Source of the DNA: Desulfovibrio gilichinskyi
GTDB taxonomy: Bacteria > Desulfobacterota > Desulfovibrionia > Desulfovibrionales > Desulfovibrionaceae
Assembly (NCBI RefSeq): GCF_900177375.1
Contig: NZ_FWZU01000001.1
Coordinates: 186,001 to 250,000, forward strand
Direction of reading: 5' to 3'
DNA: 64,000 nt
The notes under the pieces are model-generated. The model was not told the origin of the DNA. It did not search any database and worked only from the letters and a program-made list of their open reading frames with translations. Made by a program: the position numbers and the translations under genes. Shown here piece after piece: positions 45,430 through 58,393 of the stretch; the first letter of the stretch is position 1, and each line of letters begins with the position of its first letter.

Positions 45430-45594
45430 CTGTCTGTTTTTTAGGATTTGCCCCTGTCTTGTTTTTAGGACAGGGGTTTTTATGTTTTTTTATAGCTGTT
45501 TACAAAATCAAATAATAATGTTTTATGTCATTTCTGCATTATTCGGGGAGTTTTATTTTGTGAAAATCAGCTCTCAGTCTGTTTTTTAGGACAG
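45430..45594 (+). repeat. Three CTGTC...GGACAG repeats, candidate activator sites
   Basis: Repeat A CTGTCTGTTTTTTAGGA (45430-45446), repeat B CTGTCTTGTTTTTAGGACAG (45454-45473) and repeat C CAGTCTGTTTTTTAGGACAG (45575-45594) share TCT-GTTTTTTAGGA cores with palindromic ends. They lie 85-260 bases upstream of the -24/-12 element, the usual distance for sigma-54 enhancers. Repeat B is also embedded in a terminator-like hairpin (CCCCTGTC / GACAGGGG then TTTTTAT) after the activator gene. Confidence 0.7.
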
Positions 45595-45647
45595 TTGTTG
45601 ATGAGTTATTACTGTTTTAAGAGTAAATTGTATGTAACTATTTGATT

Positions 45648-45672
45648 TGTAACACTTTTAATAGATGTTACA
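45648..45672. promoter_or_regulatory. TGTAACA-N11-TGTTACA inverted repeat
   Basis: Perfect 7-bp arms (45648-45654 and 45666-45672) end five bases before the sigma-54-like element. A partial TGTAACT copy lies at 45633-45639. It could be a second regulator's site or an activator/repressor site overlapping the promoter. Confidence 0.6.
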
Positions 45673-45675
45673 GGT

Positions 45676-45692
45676 TTGGCACAAAACTTGAG
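45676..45692 (+). promoter_or_regulatory. Sigma-54-like promoter of lactate operon
   Basis: TTGGCAC-AAAAC-TTGAG has the correct GG (-24) to -12 spacing of TGGCAC-N5-TTGCW, with a TTGA in place of TTGC at -12. It lies about 100 bases upstream of the PFOR ATG and directly behind a sigma-54 activator gene. Confidence 0.7.
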
Positions 45693-45782
45693 TATAGCTT
45701 TGGTTGAGTATTCAATCTTATGCCTGCATTCAGGCTCAAAACAAAGTCTAAACTCGATGAGGTTGTTTAATTAAATCTCTAA

Positions 45783-49319
<3,537 letters not shown>

Positions 49320-49329
49320 AAGCCTCATT

Positions 49330-49371
49330 GCTTGCGGGTGGACCTCAGTCCGCCCGCAAGCTCCTTTTTTT
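49330..49371 (+). terminator. Intercistronic terminator/attenuator
   Basis: GCTTGCGGG-TGGAC / GTCCG-CCCGCAAGC forms a long GC-rich stem, followed by TCCTTTTTTTC. It separates por from the permease within the same cluster, probably causing partial termination. Confidence 0.8.
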
Positions 49372-49523
49372 CTGTGAAGTTGAAGGTGCTTCGCAGGATT
49401 ATAAGGGAGGAGTCAGTCAAAAGACTTTAAAAATTGAAATCTTATTGCGCAAATGTGGTCCGATGAAATTGTTTCATCGAAGCGTAATAACAAACTTGGA
49501 TTTTTTCTGCTTAAGGAGAAAAC

Positions 49524-51236
49524 ATGTCTGTAGGAATTCTCGCTCTCGTAGCACTCGTCCCGATTGCTCTCGCTTTGATCTTGATGGTAGGAATGCGCTG
49601 GCCTGCGACTAAAGCAATGCCAGTTGCTTGGTTGTCTGCTGTTGTCGGTGCTGTTGCTGTATGGAATCTGCCTGCCGCTTATGTCGCAGCACTTACTGTT
49701 CAGGGCCTTATTACCGCTATCGGTATTCTTATTATCGTATTCGGTGCAATTCTTATTTTGTACACACTTCAGTACAGTGGCGGTATGGAAACCATTCAGC
49801 ACGGTTTTCAAAACATCAGCCGTGACCGTCGTATTCAGGTTTTGATTATCGGTTACTTGTTCGCTGCATTTATTGAAGGTGCCGCTGGTTTCGGTACACC
49901 AGCAGCTTTGGCAGCTCCTTTGCTCTTAAGCCTAGGTTTCCCTCCTCTTGCTGCAGTTGTTATGTGTCTGGTTTTCAACTCATTCCCGGTAACATTCGGT
50001 GCTGTTGGTACTCCTGTTATTCTGGGTATGAAATATCTGACCACACTTGTTGACGCAGCTGTTCTTGCTTCTGCTCCTGGTGTAAACTTCCATTCAATGG
50101 AGATGTTTGATAAAATCGTTGGTCAGTGGTCAACTATCATGCATCTTCCTATGATTTACATTCTTCCTTTGTTCATGCTCGGTTTCATGACTCGTTTCTT
50201 CGGTCAGAACAAGAGCTGGAGCGAAGGCTTTGCAGCTTGGAAATTTTCATTATTCGTTTCAACTGTTTTCGCAGTTCCTTACCTTTTCACCGCATGGTTT
50301 GTCGGACCTGAATTCCCATCACTCATCGGTGGTCTTGTAGGTCTCGGTCTTGCGATTGTAGGTGCTAAAAAAGGTTTCTGTGTTCCTGAAAAAATATGGG
50401 ATTTCGGTCCTTCCTCCACTTGGGATGCCGAATGGACTGGTACTGTTTCAGCTGAAAACTCTACTGAATTCAAGGCTCATATGAGTCAGGCTCGTGCTTG
50501 GGCTCCTTATATCCTTATCGGTATCATTCTCGTTATTACTCGTATTCCTGACCTCGGACTTAAAGGTCTGCTTGCAGGTGTATCTATTCCTTTCAAAAAC
50601 ATTCTCGGTTTTTCAAGTGTTAATGCTTCCATTCAGTATCTTTACCTTCCAGGTACTATTCCTTTTGCTCTTGTTGCTATTCTTACTATCTTCATTCACA
50701 AGATGCCTAGCGACAAAGCCGCAAAAGCATGGAAAGAAGCTATCGCAAAGATGAAGAACCCAACAATTGCGTTGTTCTTCTCCGTTGCTCTGGTTTCCAT
50801 TTTCCGTGGTTCCGGTATTGCTGATGCAGCACTTAACCCTCACAACTACTTGTCTATGCCTCTTGCATTGGCAGACGCTGTTTCCGGTCTTGCCGGTCAG
50901 ACATGGCCTATGTTCGCATCATTTGTCGGTGGACTCGGTTCATTTATCACTGGTTCAAACACTGTTTCCGACCTTCTGTTTGCTGAATTCCAGTGGGGCG
51001 TAGCTTCAAGCCTTAATATGTCTCATCAGATTATTGTTTCTGCTCAGGCCGTTGGTGGAGCTATGGGTAACATGATCTGTATTCACAACATTGTTGCAGG
51101 TTGTGCTGTTGTTGGACTTTCAGGTATGGAAGGTGCTATCCTCAAGCGTACTGTATGGCCTTTCCTTCTTTATGGTCTGATTGTAGGTGTTGTCGCATCT
51201 CTCATGACCTTCGTCTTCTTACCTCACCTGTTCTAA
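49524..51236 (+). CDS. lctP: L-lactate permease (LctP family)
   Basis: This 570-residue inner-membrane carrier of the LctP/LldP family has 12 or more hydrophobic segments. Family motifs are [13 protein letters not shown] near residue 28, [15 protein letters not shown] near 77, [25 protein letters not shown] near 113, [12 protein letters not shown] near 160, and [14 protein letters not shown]-type near 470 (here [15 protein letters not shown]). It imports lactate (possibly glycolate) with protons. AAGGAGAAA precedes the ATG at ideal spacing. Position between por and the FAD-linked dehydrogenase supports lactate as substrate. Confidence 0.95.
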   Translation: MSVGILALVALVPIALALILMVGMRWPATKAMPVAWLSAVVGAVAVWNLPAAYVAALTVQGLITAIGILIIVFGAILILYTLQYSGGMETIQHGFQNISRDRRIQVLIIGYLFAAFIEGAAGFGTPAALAAPLLLSLGFPPLAAVVMCLVFNSFPVTFGAVGTPVILGMKYLTTLVDAAVLASAPGVNFHSMEMFDKIVGQWSTIMHLPMIYILPLFMLGFMTRFFGQNKSWSEGFAAWKFSLFVSTVFAVPYLFTAWFVGPEFPSLIGGLVGLGLAIVGAKKGFCVPEKIWDFGPSSTWDAEWTGTVSAENSTEFKAHMSQARAWAPYILIGIILVITRIPDLGLKGLLAGVSIPFKNILGFSSVNASIQYLYLPGTIPFALVAILTIFIHKMPSDKAAKAWKEAIAKMKNPTIALFFSVALVSIFRGSGIADAALNPHNYLSMPLALADAVSGLAGQTWPMFASFVGGLGSFITGSNTVSDLLFAEFQWGVASSLNMSHQIIVSAQAVGGAMGNMICIHNIVAGCAVVGLSGMEGAILKRTVWPFLLYGLIVGVVASLMTFVFLPHLF

Positions 51237-51247
51237 TTTGTTTTAAT

Positions 51248-51275
51248 ACCCGGCCGGAGATATCTCCGGCCGGGT
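51248..51275. repeat. 28-bp perfect palindrome between permease and dehydrogenase
   Basis: ACCCGGCCGGAGAT / ATCTCCGGCCGGGT is a perfect 28-base palindrome lying 9 bases after the permease stop. There is no T run on the plus strand (TAAAAAAAC follows), so it is more likely an mRNA 3'-end stabiliser than a terminator. Confidence 0.6.
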
Positions 51276-51339
51276 TAAAAAAACAAATAGAAAAGGTTAA
51301 TTATATACTTATAAAGATTTTAAGACAGGAGCTAACTTA

Positions 51340-52725
51340 ATGTCCAATGCAAAACTGGCAAAAGAATTTGAAAAAATAGTCGGAGCTGGAGGCGTTCTGC
51401 ATACAGAATCAGACCTGCATTCATATTCTTACGATTCAGCGGTCCTTAATCCTGCTGTTCCTTCACTTGTTATTAAGCCGACTACAACAGCACAGCTTGG
51501 ACCAGTTACGAGACTTTGTAACGAACATGGCCTTCCTATGACTGTTCGCGGCGCTGGAACCAATCTTTCCGGTGGAACTATTCCTCACCCTGGCGGAGTA
51601 GTAGTTCTTACCAACGGCCTTAATAAAATTCTGGAAATCAACGAAGAAGATCTATACGCAGTTGTTGAACCAGGTGTTGTTACTGCACAATTTGCAGCAG
51701 AAGTCGCAAAACGCGGTCTTTTTTACCCTCCAGATCCAGGTAGTCAGGCTGTTTCAACTCTCGGTGGTAACGTTGCAGAAAATGCTGGCGGTCTTCGCGG
51801 CCTTAAATACGGCGTTACTAAAGATTACGTTATGGGAATTGATTTCTTCGATGTTAACGGTGACCTCATTAAATCAGGATCACGCACAGTCAAATGCGTA
51901 ACAGGTTACAATCTCGGCGGACTTATGGTCGCTTCTGAAGGAACTCTCGGAGTTTTCAGCAACATTATCTTTAAACTAGTTCCTCCTCCAAAAGCTTCTA
52001 AAGCTATGATGGCTGTTTTCGACGATATTGATAAAGCTTCCGAAACTGTTGCAGCAATTATTGCAAACCATATTGTTCCTTGTACTCTTGAACTTCTTGA
52101 CCACGTAAGTATCAAATATGTTGAAGCTTTCACTAAAGCAGGTCTTCCAACTGAAGCTCAGGCCATTCTTTTGATTGAAGTTGACGGTCATCCTGCTGAA
52201 GTTGCTGATGATGCTGAAAAGGTTGTTAATATCTGTAATAAAATCGGAGCTACTTCAGTTCATGCTGCTGAAACCGCAGAAGAACGTGAAAGCCTCTGGT
52301 TTGCTCGTCGTAATGCACTTCCTGCTCTTGCACGTGCACGGCCTACAACTGTACTTGAAGATGCAACTGTTCCACGCAGCCAGATCCCTGCAATGATCCG
52401 CGGCGTGAACAAAATTGCTGAAAAATATAATATTGCTATCGGAACCTTCGGTCATGCCGGTGACGGTAATCTTCATCCTACAATCCTTTGTGATAAGAGA
52501 GATAAGGAAGAATTCCATCGCGTAGAAGAAGCTGTTAATGAAATCTTCGAAGTAGCACTTTCACTTAAAGGAACCCTCTCAGGTGAGCACGGAATCGGAA
52601 TGGCTAAATCCAAATGGATGGTGAAGGAAACTTCACAGGCTACTCTTGATTACTCTTTGCGTATGAAGAGAGCCATCGATCCTAAGGGAATTCTTAATCC
52701 CGGCAAAATCATCGAGGTTAGCTAA
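51340..52725 (+). CDS. FAD-linked lactate/glycolate dehydrogenase (GlcD-like)
   Basis: This 461-residue FAD-binding-4/oxidase-C family enzyme (GlcD/D-LDH type) has the FAD-binding TVRGAGTNLSGGTIP near residue 68, the GGNVAENAGGLRG motif near 150, and the oxidase C-terminal signature GTFGHAGDGNLHPTIL near 370. It is the flavin subunit; electrons leave through the Fe-S protein encoded immediately downstream (stop and ATG are adjacent, with no gap). It should oxidise D-lactate (or glycolate) to pyruvate, feeding PFOR. GACAGGAGC precedes the ATG. Confidence 0.92.
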   Translation: MSNAKLAKEFEKIVGAGGVLHTESDLHSYSYDSAVLNPAVPSLVIKPTTTAQLGPVTRLCNEHGLPMTVRGAGTNLSGGTIPHPGGVVVLTNGLNKILEINEEDLYAVVEPGVVTAQFAAEVAKRGLFYPPDPGSQAVSTLGGNVAENAGGLRGLKYGVTKDYVMGIDFFDVNGDLIKSGSRTVKCVTGYNLGGLMVASEGTLGVFSNIIFKLVPPPKASKAMMAVFDDIDKASETVAAIIANHIVPCTLELLDHVSIKYVEAFTKAGLPTEAQAILLIEVDGHPAEVADDAEKVVNICNKIGATSVHAAETAEERESLWFARRNALPALARARPTTVLEDATVPRSQIPAMIRGVNKIAEKYNIAIGTFGHAGDGNLHPTILCDKRDKEEFHRVEEAVNEIFEVALSLKGTLSGEHGIGMAKSKWMVKETSQATLDYSLRMKRAIDPKGILNPGKIIEVS

Positions 52726-54024
52726 ATGTCTGACGTTCAAAAATTAGCTAAACAACTCATGGAGTTGGACGACCAGATGGTCGCCTGTATGAAGTGTGGT
52801 ATGTGTCAGGCTGTTTGCCCTGTTTTTGCCGAAACCATGCAGGAAGCTGACGTAACACGTGGTAAGATTGCTCTTCTAGAGAAACTTGCACATGAATTGA
52901 TTACTGACCCTGATCAGGTTAATGAAAAACTTAACAGATGTCTGCTTTGCGGATCATGCGCTGCGAACTGTCCAAGCGGTGTTAAGATCATGGACATCTT
53001 TATTAAAGCACGCGTTATTGTAACAACTTATAAAGGTTTGTCCTCAACTAAAAAGTTGATATTTAAAGGACTCTTGACCCGTCCTAAGTTGTTCAATTTC
53101 CTGACCGATATGAGCGCGAAGTTTCAGGGACCATTTGAAAAAGTTGCTGACAAAGCAGCCGGAACCTCGAGCTGTGCTCTTTTAAACCCTATTATCGGTG
53201 AGCGTCATTTTATGCCGCTTTCCAAGCGTCCTTTCAGAAAAGATTACCCAAGTGTTGATACACCACGCGGAGCCAGCGGCCTTAAGGTTGCTTTCTTCCC
53301 CGGATGTGTTGTTGATAAAATGTTCCCTCATGTGGGACATGCAGTAATGGACGTCCTCAAATATCATGGCGTTGGAGTTTTCCTGCCTAAAGGACAGTCC
53401 TGCTGCGGAATTCCTACTTTGGCTTCCGGAGATCAGGAATCTTTTGTGACGCTGATGAAGCAGAATGTTCAAGCTTTTGAAGACGGCACATTTGATTATC
53501 TCGTTACTCCATGCGCAACTTGTACTTCGACTATAAAAGAAACATGGCTTAAAATGGTAGACGATGAAGATCCTATTTTCAAAGAAAAAGTTAAGGATCT
53601 TGCTGATAAAGCTATGGATATAAGTGCGTTTTTAGTTGATGTTGTCGGAGTAAGCTTAACAGCAGAGCAGGGCAGTGGTGATAAAGTCGTGACATATCAT
53701 GACCCTTGTCATCTTGCCAAATCTCTTAAAGTTACTGCTCAGCCACGTTCACTGCTTAAAACGAACGGCAAATATGAGTTTAAAGAAATGAACGAAGCCA
53801 ATCGCTGTTGTGGTAGCGGTGGTAGTTTTACTCTTTATCATTACGACCTGTCTAAAAGCATTGGTCAGCGTAAAGCTGCAAATGTAAGAGCTGTCGGCGC
53901 AGACGTTGTCACAACTTCATGTCCTGCATGTATGATGCAGCTCGGTGATATGCTGTCGCAGTCCGGTGGTGGAATTGAAGTTAAGCATGTTATTGAAATT
54001 TATGCAGATGCATTGAAAAAATAG
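52726..54024 (+). CDS. Fe-S/CCG protein, partner of lactate dehydrogenase
   Basis: This 432-residue protein has two [4Fe-4S] motifs (CMKCGMCQAVCPVF near residue 19; CLLCGSCAANCPSG near 70) and two C-terminal CCG domains (FFPGCV...CCGIP near 190-228; DPCHLAKS...CCGSGG near 325-365), the architecture of GlcF/GlpC/LutA-like subunits. It probably carries electrons from the upstream flavoprotein to menaquinone or a periplasmic/cytoplasmic acceptor. The ATG immediately follows the preceding stop codon. An inverted repeat of 12 bp (54029-54064) follows its stop. Confidence 0.9.
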   Translation: MSDVQKLAKQLMELDDQMVACMKCGMCQAVCPVFAETMQEADVTRGKIALLEKLAHELITDPDQVNEKLNRCLLCGSCAANCPSGVKIMDIFIKARVIVTTYKGLSSTKKLIFKGLLTRPKLFNFLTDMSAKFQGPFEKVADKAAGTSSCALLNPIIGERHFMPLSKRPFRKDYPSVDTPRGASGLKVAFFPGCVVDKMFPHVGHAVMDVLKYHGVGVFLPKGQSCCGIPTLASGDQESFVTLMKQNVQAFEDGTFDYLVTPCATCTSTIKETWLKMVDDEDPIFKEKVKDLADKAMDISAFLVDVVGVSLTAEQGSGDKVVTYHDPCHLAKSLKVTAQPRSLLKTNGKYEFKEMNEANRCCGSGGSFTLYHYDLSKSIGQRKAANVRAVGADVVTTSCPACMMQLGDMLSQSGGGIEVKHVIEIYADALKK

Positions 54025-54028
54025 TTTA

Positions 54029-54064
54029 AAGTAGTCCAGATCTGAAAAACGGTCTGGACTACTT
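54029..54064. repeat. Inverted repeat after Fe-S gene
   Basis: AAGTAGTCCAGA / TCTGGACTACTT has a 12-base loop and no T run downstream. It is one of several unusual intercistronic hairpins in this operon. Confidence 0.55.
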
Positions 54065-54222
54065 AACAAAAAACCGCTTTTATGGAGTGGTTGGATTTTA
54101 TCGGGTATGTAGGAAAGTAAAGTTACTTCCGGCCCGTTTGGCTATCATGTTGAACAGTGCGGGTATTGTCTGATCCGGAAAACAGATACCCAACCCCCCG
54201 CACGACACACAGGAGTTTTCCA

Positions 54223-56340
54223 GTGTCTAATAATTTGTATATTACTGCCACCGAAGAGAAAAGCGGTAAATCTGCTATCGCTTTGGGCGTAATGCAATTG
54301 CTACTTAGAGACATACAAAATGTCGCTATTTTCAGGCCTATTATCAATGATAATCAGACTGGCTCTCGCGACCATGATATCAATCTTTTGATGAGTTATT
54401 TTAATCTTGATATCAATTATGAGGACACCTACGCTTACACTCTTAAAGAGGCTAGAGAGCTGATAAACAGTGGTAAACATTCACTGTTGCTCGAAAACAT
54501 TCTGAATAAATACAGTAAGCTTGAAGAAAAATTCGATTTTGTCCTTTGTGAAGGAACCGATTTTCAGGGAAAAGACCAGAACTTTGAGTTTGATATCAAC
54601 GCGGAAATAGCCGCTAACCTCAGTTGTCCGGTTTTGCTTGTTGCAAACGGCAGAGGAAAAACCACAGAAGATATCATTGCTTCAACCCAGCTTGTTATTG
54701 ATGCTTTGGAAGACAAGGGCGTAGATACCGTTGCTGCTATAATCAACAGAATTTCAGCAACTACGACAGAAATGACTGAAATCGTTTCCGGCATCAAGAG
54801 TAATACAAGATGTGCTCAGGACCTGCTTGTTTACGGTATTGCTGAAGACGAAAGTCTCGGTAACCCGAGCATGAATGATGTCCGTAAATGGCTCGACGCT
54901 TCTGTTCTTTACGGTCACGGCAGACTTGATACTCTCGTAGACGACTACGTTATCGCTGCTATGCGTATCGGTAACTTTCTGGAATATATCGAAGCCGGAA
55001 GCCTGATTATTACACCCGGTGACCGTTCCGATATCATTTTGAGCAGTCTTGCATCAAGACTTTCTACTTCATTTCCAGATATTTCCGGTATTCTTCTTAC
55101 CGGAGGTTTGCAGCCCAGCCCTAGCGTGCACAGGTTGATTGAAGGGTGGACCGGAGTACCGATTCCTATCCTTTCCGTAAATTCTAATACTTACCGCACT
55201 ACTCAGATTCTGAGCGAACTTTACGGACGTATTGATCCTGAAGACCAGCGTAAAACAGCTTCTGCACTTGGAACATTTGAAGCACATGTTGATTCAAATG
55301 AACTCAGACATCGCCTTGTTTCTACAAAATCAGATAAAGTTACTCCTAAAATGTTCGAGTACAAACTGGTTCAGAAAGCAAAAGCACACAAGCAGTGTAT
55401 TGTTCTACCTGAAGGTACTGCTGAAAGGGTTCTGCGCGCAGCGGATATTCTTACCCGTCGCGGCGTAGCTGATATCGTTCTTATCGGTAAAGCTGATGAA
55501 GTCGGTTCTAAGATTTCTGCTCTCGGTCTTGATATGAATAATGTCAGAATCCTTGACCCTGAATCTTCTCCTCAGTTTGCAAGTTATTGCGAAACTTATT
55601 TTAAACTTCGCGAGCATAAAGGTATCCGTATGTCGGATGCTAAAGACAGAATGCTTGATCCTACCTATTTCGGTTCCATGATGGTCCATATGGGTGATGC
55701 AGACGGAATGGTTTCAGGTTCTATCACAACAACTGCGCAGACAATCCGTCCTGCTTTTGAGTTCATCAAAACAAAACCGGGAGCATCCATTGTCTCCAGT
55801 GTTTTCCTGATGTGTTTGAAAGACCGCGTTCTTGTTTTCGGAGACTGCGCTGTCAACCCCAATCCTAATGCTGAACAGCTGGCTGAGATCGCTCTCAGTT
55901 CCGCTCAGACTGCACGTATTTTCGGTGTTGAACCTAGAGTTGCTCTGCTTTCATACTCAACAGGTCAGTCCGGTAAAGGTGCTGATGTTGATAAAGTTAA
56001 AGAAGCCGTACGCATTGCGAAAGAACGTGCTCCTGAACTTCTGATTGAAGGACCTTTACAGTACGACGCCGCAATTGATCCAACTGTTGCAAAAACAAAA
56101 CTTCCGGACAGTCAGGTAGCAGGACGCGCAACAGTGTTCATCTTCCCTGATCTTAACACCGGAAACAACACATACAAAGCTGTACAGCGTTCAGCTGAAC
56201 AGTCGGTAGCAATCGGGCCTATTTTACAGGGGCTTAACAAGCCGGTTAACGATCTTTCCAGAGGATGTACTGTCCCTGATATCGTTAACACTGTTGCTAT
56301 CACCGCAATTCAAGCTCAGGCAGAAAAAGGACTTATTTAA
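54223..56340 (+). CDS. pta: Phosphate acetyltransferase, long form
   Basis: Pta converts acetyl-CoA and phosphate to acetyl phosphate. This long form (about 705 residues) has an N-terminal BioD/DRTGG regulatory part (YITATEEKSGKSAIALG near 5; ILLTGGLQPS near 270) and a C-terminal PTA_PTB catalytic domain (VLPEGTAERVLRAADIL near 370; GMVSGSITTTAQTIRPAF near 485; SYSTGQSGKGADVDKVKEA near 580). The start is GTG 54223 with AGGAG eight bases upstream; the frame extends to 54157 but without a site. The stop overlaps the ackA ATG by one base (TAATG). Confidence 0.95.
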   Translation: MSNNLYITATEEKSGKSAIALGVMQLLLRDIQNVAIFRPIINDNQTGSRDHDINLLMSYFNLDINYEDTYAYTLKEARELINSGKHSLLLENILNKYSKLEEKFDFVLCEGTDFQGKDQNFEFDINAEIAANLSCPVLLVANGRGKTTEDIIASTQLVIDALEDKGVDTVAAIINRISATTTEMTEIVSGIKSNTRCAQDLLVYGIAEDESLGNPSMNDVRKWLDASVLYGHGRLDTLVDDYVIAAMRIGNFLEYIEAGSLIITPGDRSDIILSSLASRLSTSFPDISGILLTGGLQPSPSVHRLIEGWTGVPIPILSVNSNTYRTTQILSELYGRIDPEDQRKTASALGTFEAHVDSNELRHRLVSTKSDKVTPKMFEYKLVQKAKAHKQCIVLPEGTAERVLRAADILTRRGVADIVLIGKADEVGSKISALGLDMNNVRILDPESSPQFASYCETYFKLREHKGIRMSDAKDRMLDPTYFGSMMVHMGDADGMVSGSITTTAQTIRPAFEFIKTKPGASIVSSVFLMCLKDRVLVFGDCAVNPNPNAEQLAEIALSSAQTARIFGVEPRVALLSYSTGQSGKGADVDKVKEAVRIAKERAPELLIEGPLQYDAAIDPTVAKTKLPDSQVAGRATVFIFPDLNTGNNTYKAVQRSAEQSVAIGPILQGLNKPVNDLSRGCTVPDIVNTVAITAIQAQAEKGLI

Positions 56341-57548
56341 TGAAGATATTAGTAATTAACGCAGGCAGTTCATCCATCAAATATCAGCTTCTTGATATGG
56401 AAGCTGGAAAACCTCTTGCTTCAGGTATTGTAGAACGTATCGGCGACGATATGGGTAGCCTTACTCACAAAGCATTTATGGGAACTCCTAAAGAGTTCAA
56501 AGAATCTATTGAATGCCCATTCCCTACTCATAAAGAAGGAATGCACGAAGTTGTCAGACTTCTTACCGACCCTGAAAAAGGTGTTATCAAAGATAGTTCT
56601 GAAATTGCCGGAATCGGTCATAGAATCGTTCACGGTGGCGAACTTTTCTCAACTCCTGTTGAAGTTACTGCAGAAGTTCTTCAGGGAATCAGAGATGTTA
56701 TTCCTTTGGCTCCATTGCACAACCCCGGTCATGTTATCGGGATTGAAGTTGCAACGGAACTTTTTCCAGGTGTAAGACAGGTTGTCGTTTTTGACACTGC
56801 TTTCCATCAGACAATGGAACCTAAAGCATTCATGTACGGTATTCCTTACGAATATTACGAAGAGTTCGGTCTTCGTCGTTACGGCGCACATGGAACTTCT
56901 CATAAATATGTTGCTCGTGAAGCCGCTAAAGTTCTCGGTAAACCTCTTGAAGAGTGCAATCTTGTTACTGTTCACCTTGGTAACGGAGCTTCGCTTTCCG
57001 CTGTTAAAAACGGAAAATGCATAGATACTTCCATGGGACTCACTCCTCTTGGCGGTATCATCATGGGAACACGCTGCGGCGATATCGACCCAGCCGTTGT
57101 CGGTTTTATCTCTGAGAAAAAAGGCATGAGTGCGGCTGACGTTGTTAAAATGCTTACCAACGAAAGCGGACTTAAAGGTATTTGCGGTTCTAACGATCTT
57201 CGCGATATTCATGCCCGCATTGAAAAGGGTGACGAACGCGCAGAATTGGCTCTTGATATGGCAACTCATAGAGTTCGTCAGTTCATAGGCTCTTACTTCT
57301 TCGAACTCGGCAAAGTAGATGCAATCATCTTCACAGCCGGAATCGGTGAAAATGATCCTGTTTACAGAGCTAAATCCTGTTCAGATCTCGAAAACTTCGG
57401 AATTGTCATGGATTCTGACAAAAACTTGAACTGGGATAGAACCCCATCTGCAATCAGTGCCGATAGCAGTCCTGTTAAAGTTTTAGTCATTGCAACAAAT
57501 GAAGAGCTCGAAATTGCTAACGATACTGTTGCAGTTCTTGGATTGTAG
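56340..57548 (+). CDS. ackA: Acetate kinase
   Basis: AckA transfers phosphate from acetyl phosphate to ADP, giving acetate and ATP, the substrate-level ATP step of lactate oxidation. The 402 residues have the N-terminal VINAGSSSIKYQL, the catalytic region HRIVHGG near 90, VFDTAFHQTM near 145, RRYGAHGTSHKYVA near 178, HLGNGASLSA near 210 and the FTAGIGENDPVYR motif near 330. Translation is coupled to pta. A hairpin-rich 218-base gap follows before the next gene. Confidence 0.97.
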   Translation: MKILVINAGSSSIKYQLLDMEAGKPLASGIVERIGDDMGSLTHKAFMGTPKEFKESIECPFPTHKEGMHEVVRLLTDPEKGVIKDSSEIAGIGHRIVHGGELFSTPVEVTAEVLQGIRDVIPLAPLHNPGHVIGIEVATELFPGVRQVVVFDTAFHQTMEPKAFMYGIPYEYYEEFGLRRYGAHGTSHKYVAREAAKVLGKPLEECNLVTVHLGNGASLSAVKNGKCIDTSMGLTPLGGIIMGTRCGDIDPAVVGFISEKKGMSAADVVKMLTNESGLKGICGSNDLRDIHARIEKGDERAELALDMATHRVRQFIGSYFFELGKVDAIIFTAGIGENDPVYRAKSCSDLENFGIVMDSDKNLNWDRTPSAISADSSPVKVLVIATNEELEIANDTVAVLGL

Positions 57549-57611
57549 CAGATAATATTAGAATAAATCCGGTGTGTGGAGTGAATCTGCGCACCGGAGT
57601 AGTTGTAAGGT

Positions 57612-57641
57612 TCGGGCCGTTCCGCTTGTGGAACGACCCGA
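57612..57641. repeat. Hairpin-rich gap between ackA and LUD gene
   Basis: TCGGGCCGTTCC / GGAACGACCCGA forms an imperfect stem. A second possible stem (CCGGTG/GCACCGG) lies just upstream near 57570-57600. No coding frame is convincing here. Confidence 0.45.
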
Positions 57642-57766
57642 TTAACATACCCCAGATCAGACTGTGGAAGGGCTGAGTGCTGCAATCGAGTGGAATCGAC
57701 GCTGTATTACTCTGGGATTGCCAATGGATATTACAAAGTAGTGTACCCTTTGACCGTGGAGAAAAA

Positions 57767-58393
57767 ATGACAGTCGATAATGGAAATGTCAAACTTTTCA
57801 CTGAAAAAGCTGGAATAGCGTCTGCCGTTGTTTCAGAAGTGTCCTCTCTTGAAGAGGCGTTTCAGTATACAATTGATCTTTGTGGCAAGAAAGAAGCTTG
57901 TAAACTTCTTGTCTCAGGCTGCGAAGAAGGTCTTTCTTCTAAAGCCGGTGAACTTTGCGAAGCAAAAATCGGAAAAACCATAGCCGCGCCTGCTTTAAGC
58001 AAAAAACAGTTTTCTTCTCTGGAAAAACTCTGTTCAGAGAATGGTTTTGTTCTATTAAAAGACGGAATGCGTAAACACCTTGGTGGAATTGACATCGGTT
58101 TTTCCTTTGTCGATCACGGTATCGCTGAAACAGGTACTCTTGTGCTTAACTGCCGCAGTGAAGAATTGAGAATTGCAACTATGGTCAGTGAAATTCATGT
58201 TGTCGTTCTTCCTAAATCTAAGATTGTAGCTGATTCTTATGACTTGGAATCTTTTATGGAAGAATGCATGAAAAAGGCTGATTACACATCTTTTATTACC
58301 GGACCAAGCCGTACAGCGGATATTGAACGTGTTCTTGCTATAGGTGTACATGGACCGCTGGAACTTCATATTCTTCTTCTGGAGGGCGTATAA
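57767..58393 (+). CDS. LutC/LldG-type lactate utilization protein
   Basis: This LUD-domain protein of 208 residues belongs to the LutC/LldG side of the LldEFG/LutABC lactate oxidation system, with SFVDHGIAETGTLVLN near residue 110 and HVVVLPKSKIV near 145 as visible family motifs; FITGPSRTADIE near 180 is the conserved LUD ending. Its role in the complex is structural or cofactor-linked rather than clearly catalytic. Start ATG 57767 has GTGGAG 5-8 bases upstream; a longer frame to 57677 lacks a site. The stop codon overlaps the next ATG by one base (TAATG). Confidence 0.88.
   Translation: MTVDNGNVKLFTEKAGIASAVVSEVSSLEEAFQYTIDLCGKKEACKLLVSGCEEGLSSKAGELCEAKIGKTIAAPALSKKQFSSLEKLCSENGFVLLKDGMRKHLGGIDIGFSFVDHGIAETGTLVLNCRSEELRIATMVSEIHVVVLPKSKIVADSYDLESFMEECMKKADYTSFITGPSRTADIERVLAIGVHGPLELHILLLEGV

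Noticed and set aside
45451-45485. Repeat B solely as a simple terminator
   Set aside because: It shares a core with two other copies that lack the hairpin GC arms, so a binding-site role is also needed.
54157-54222. Extended N-terminus of Pta
   Set aside because: The GTG at 54223 has AGGAG at good spacing and starts the conserved SNNLYITATEEKSGKS region; the extension lacks a site.
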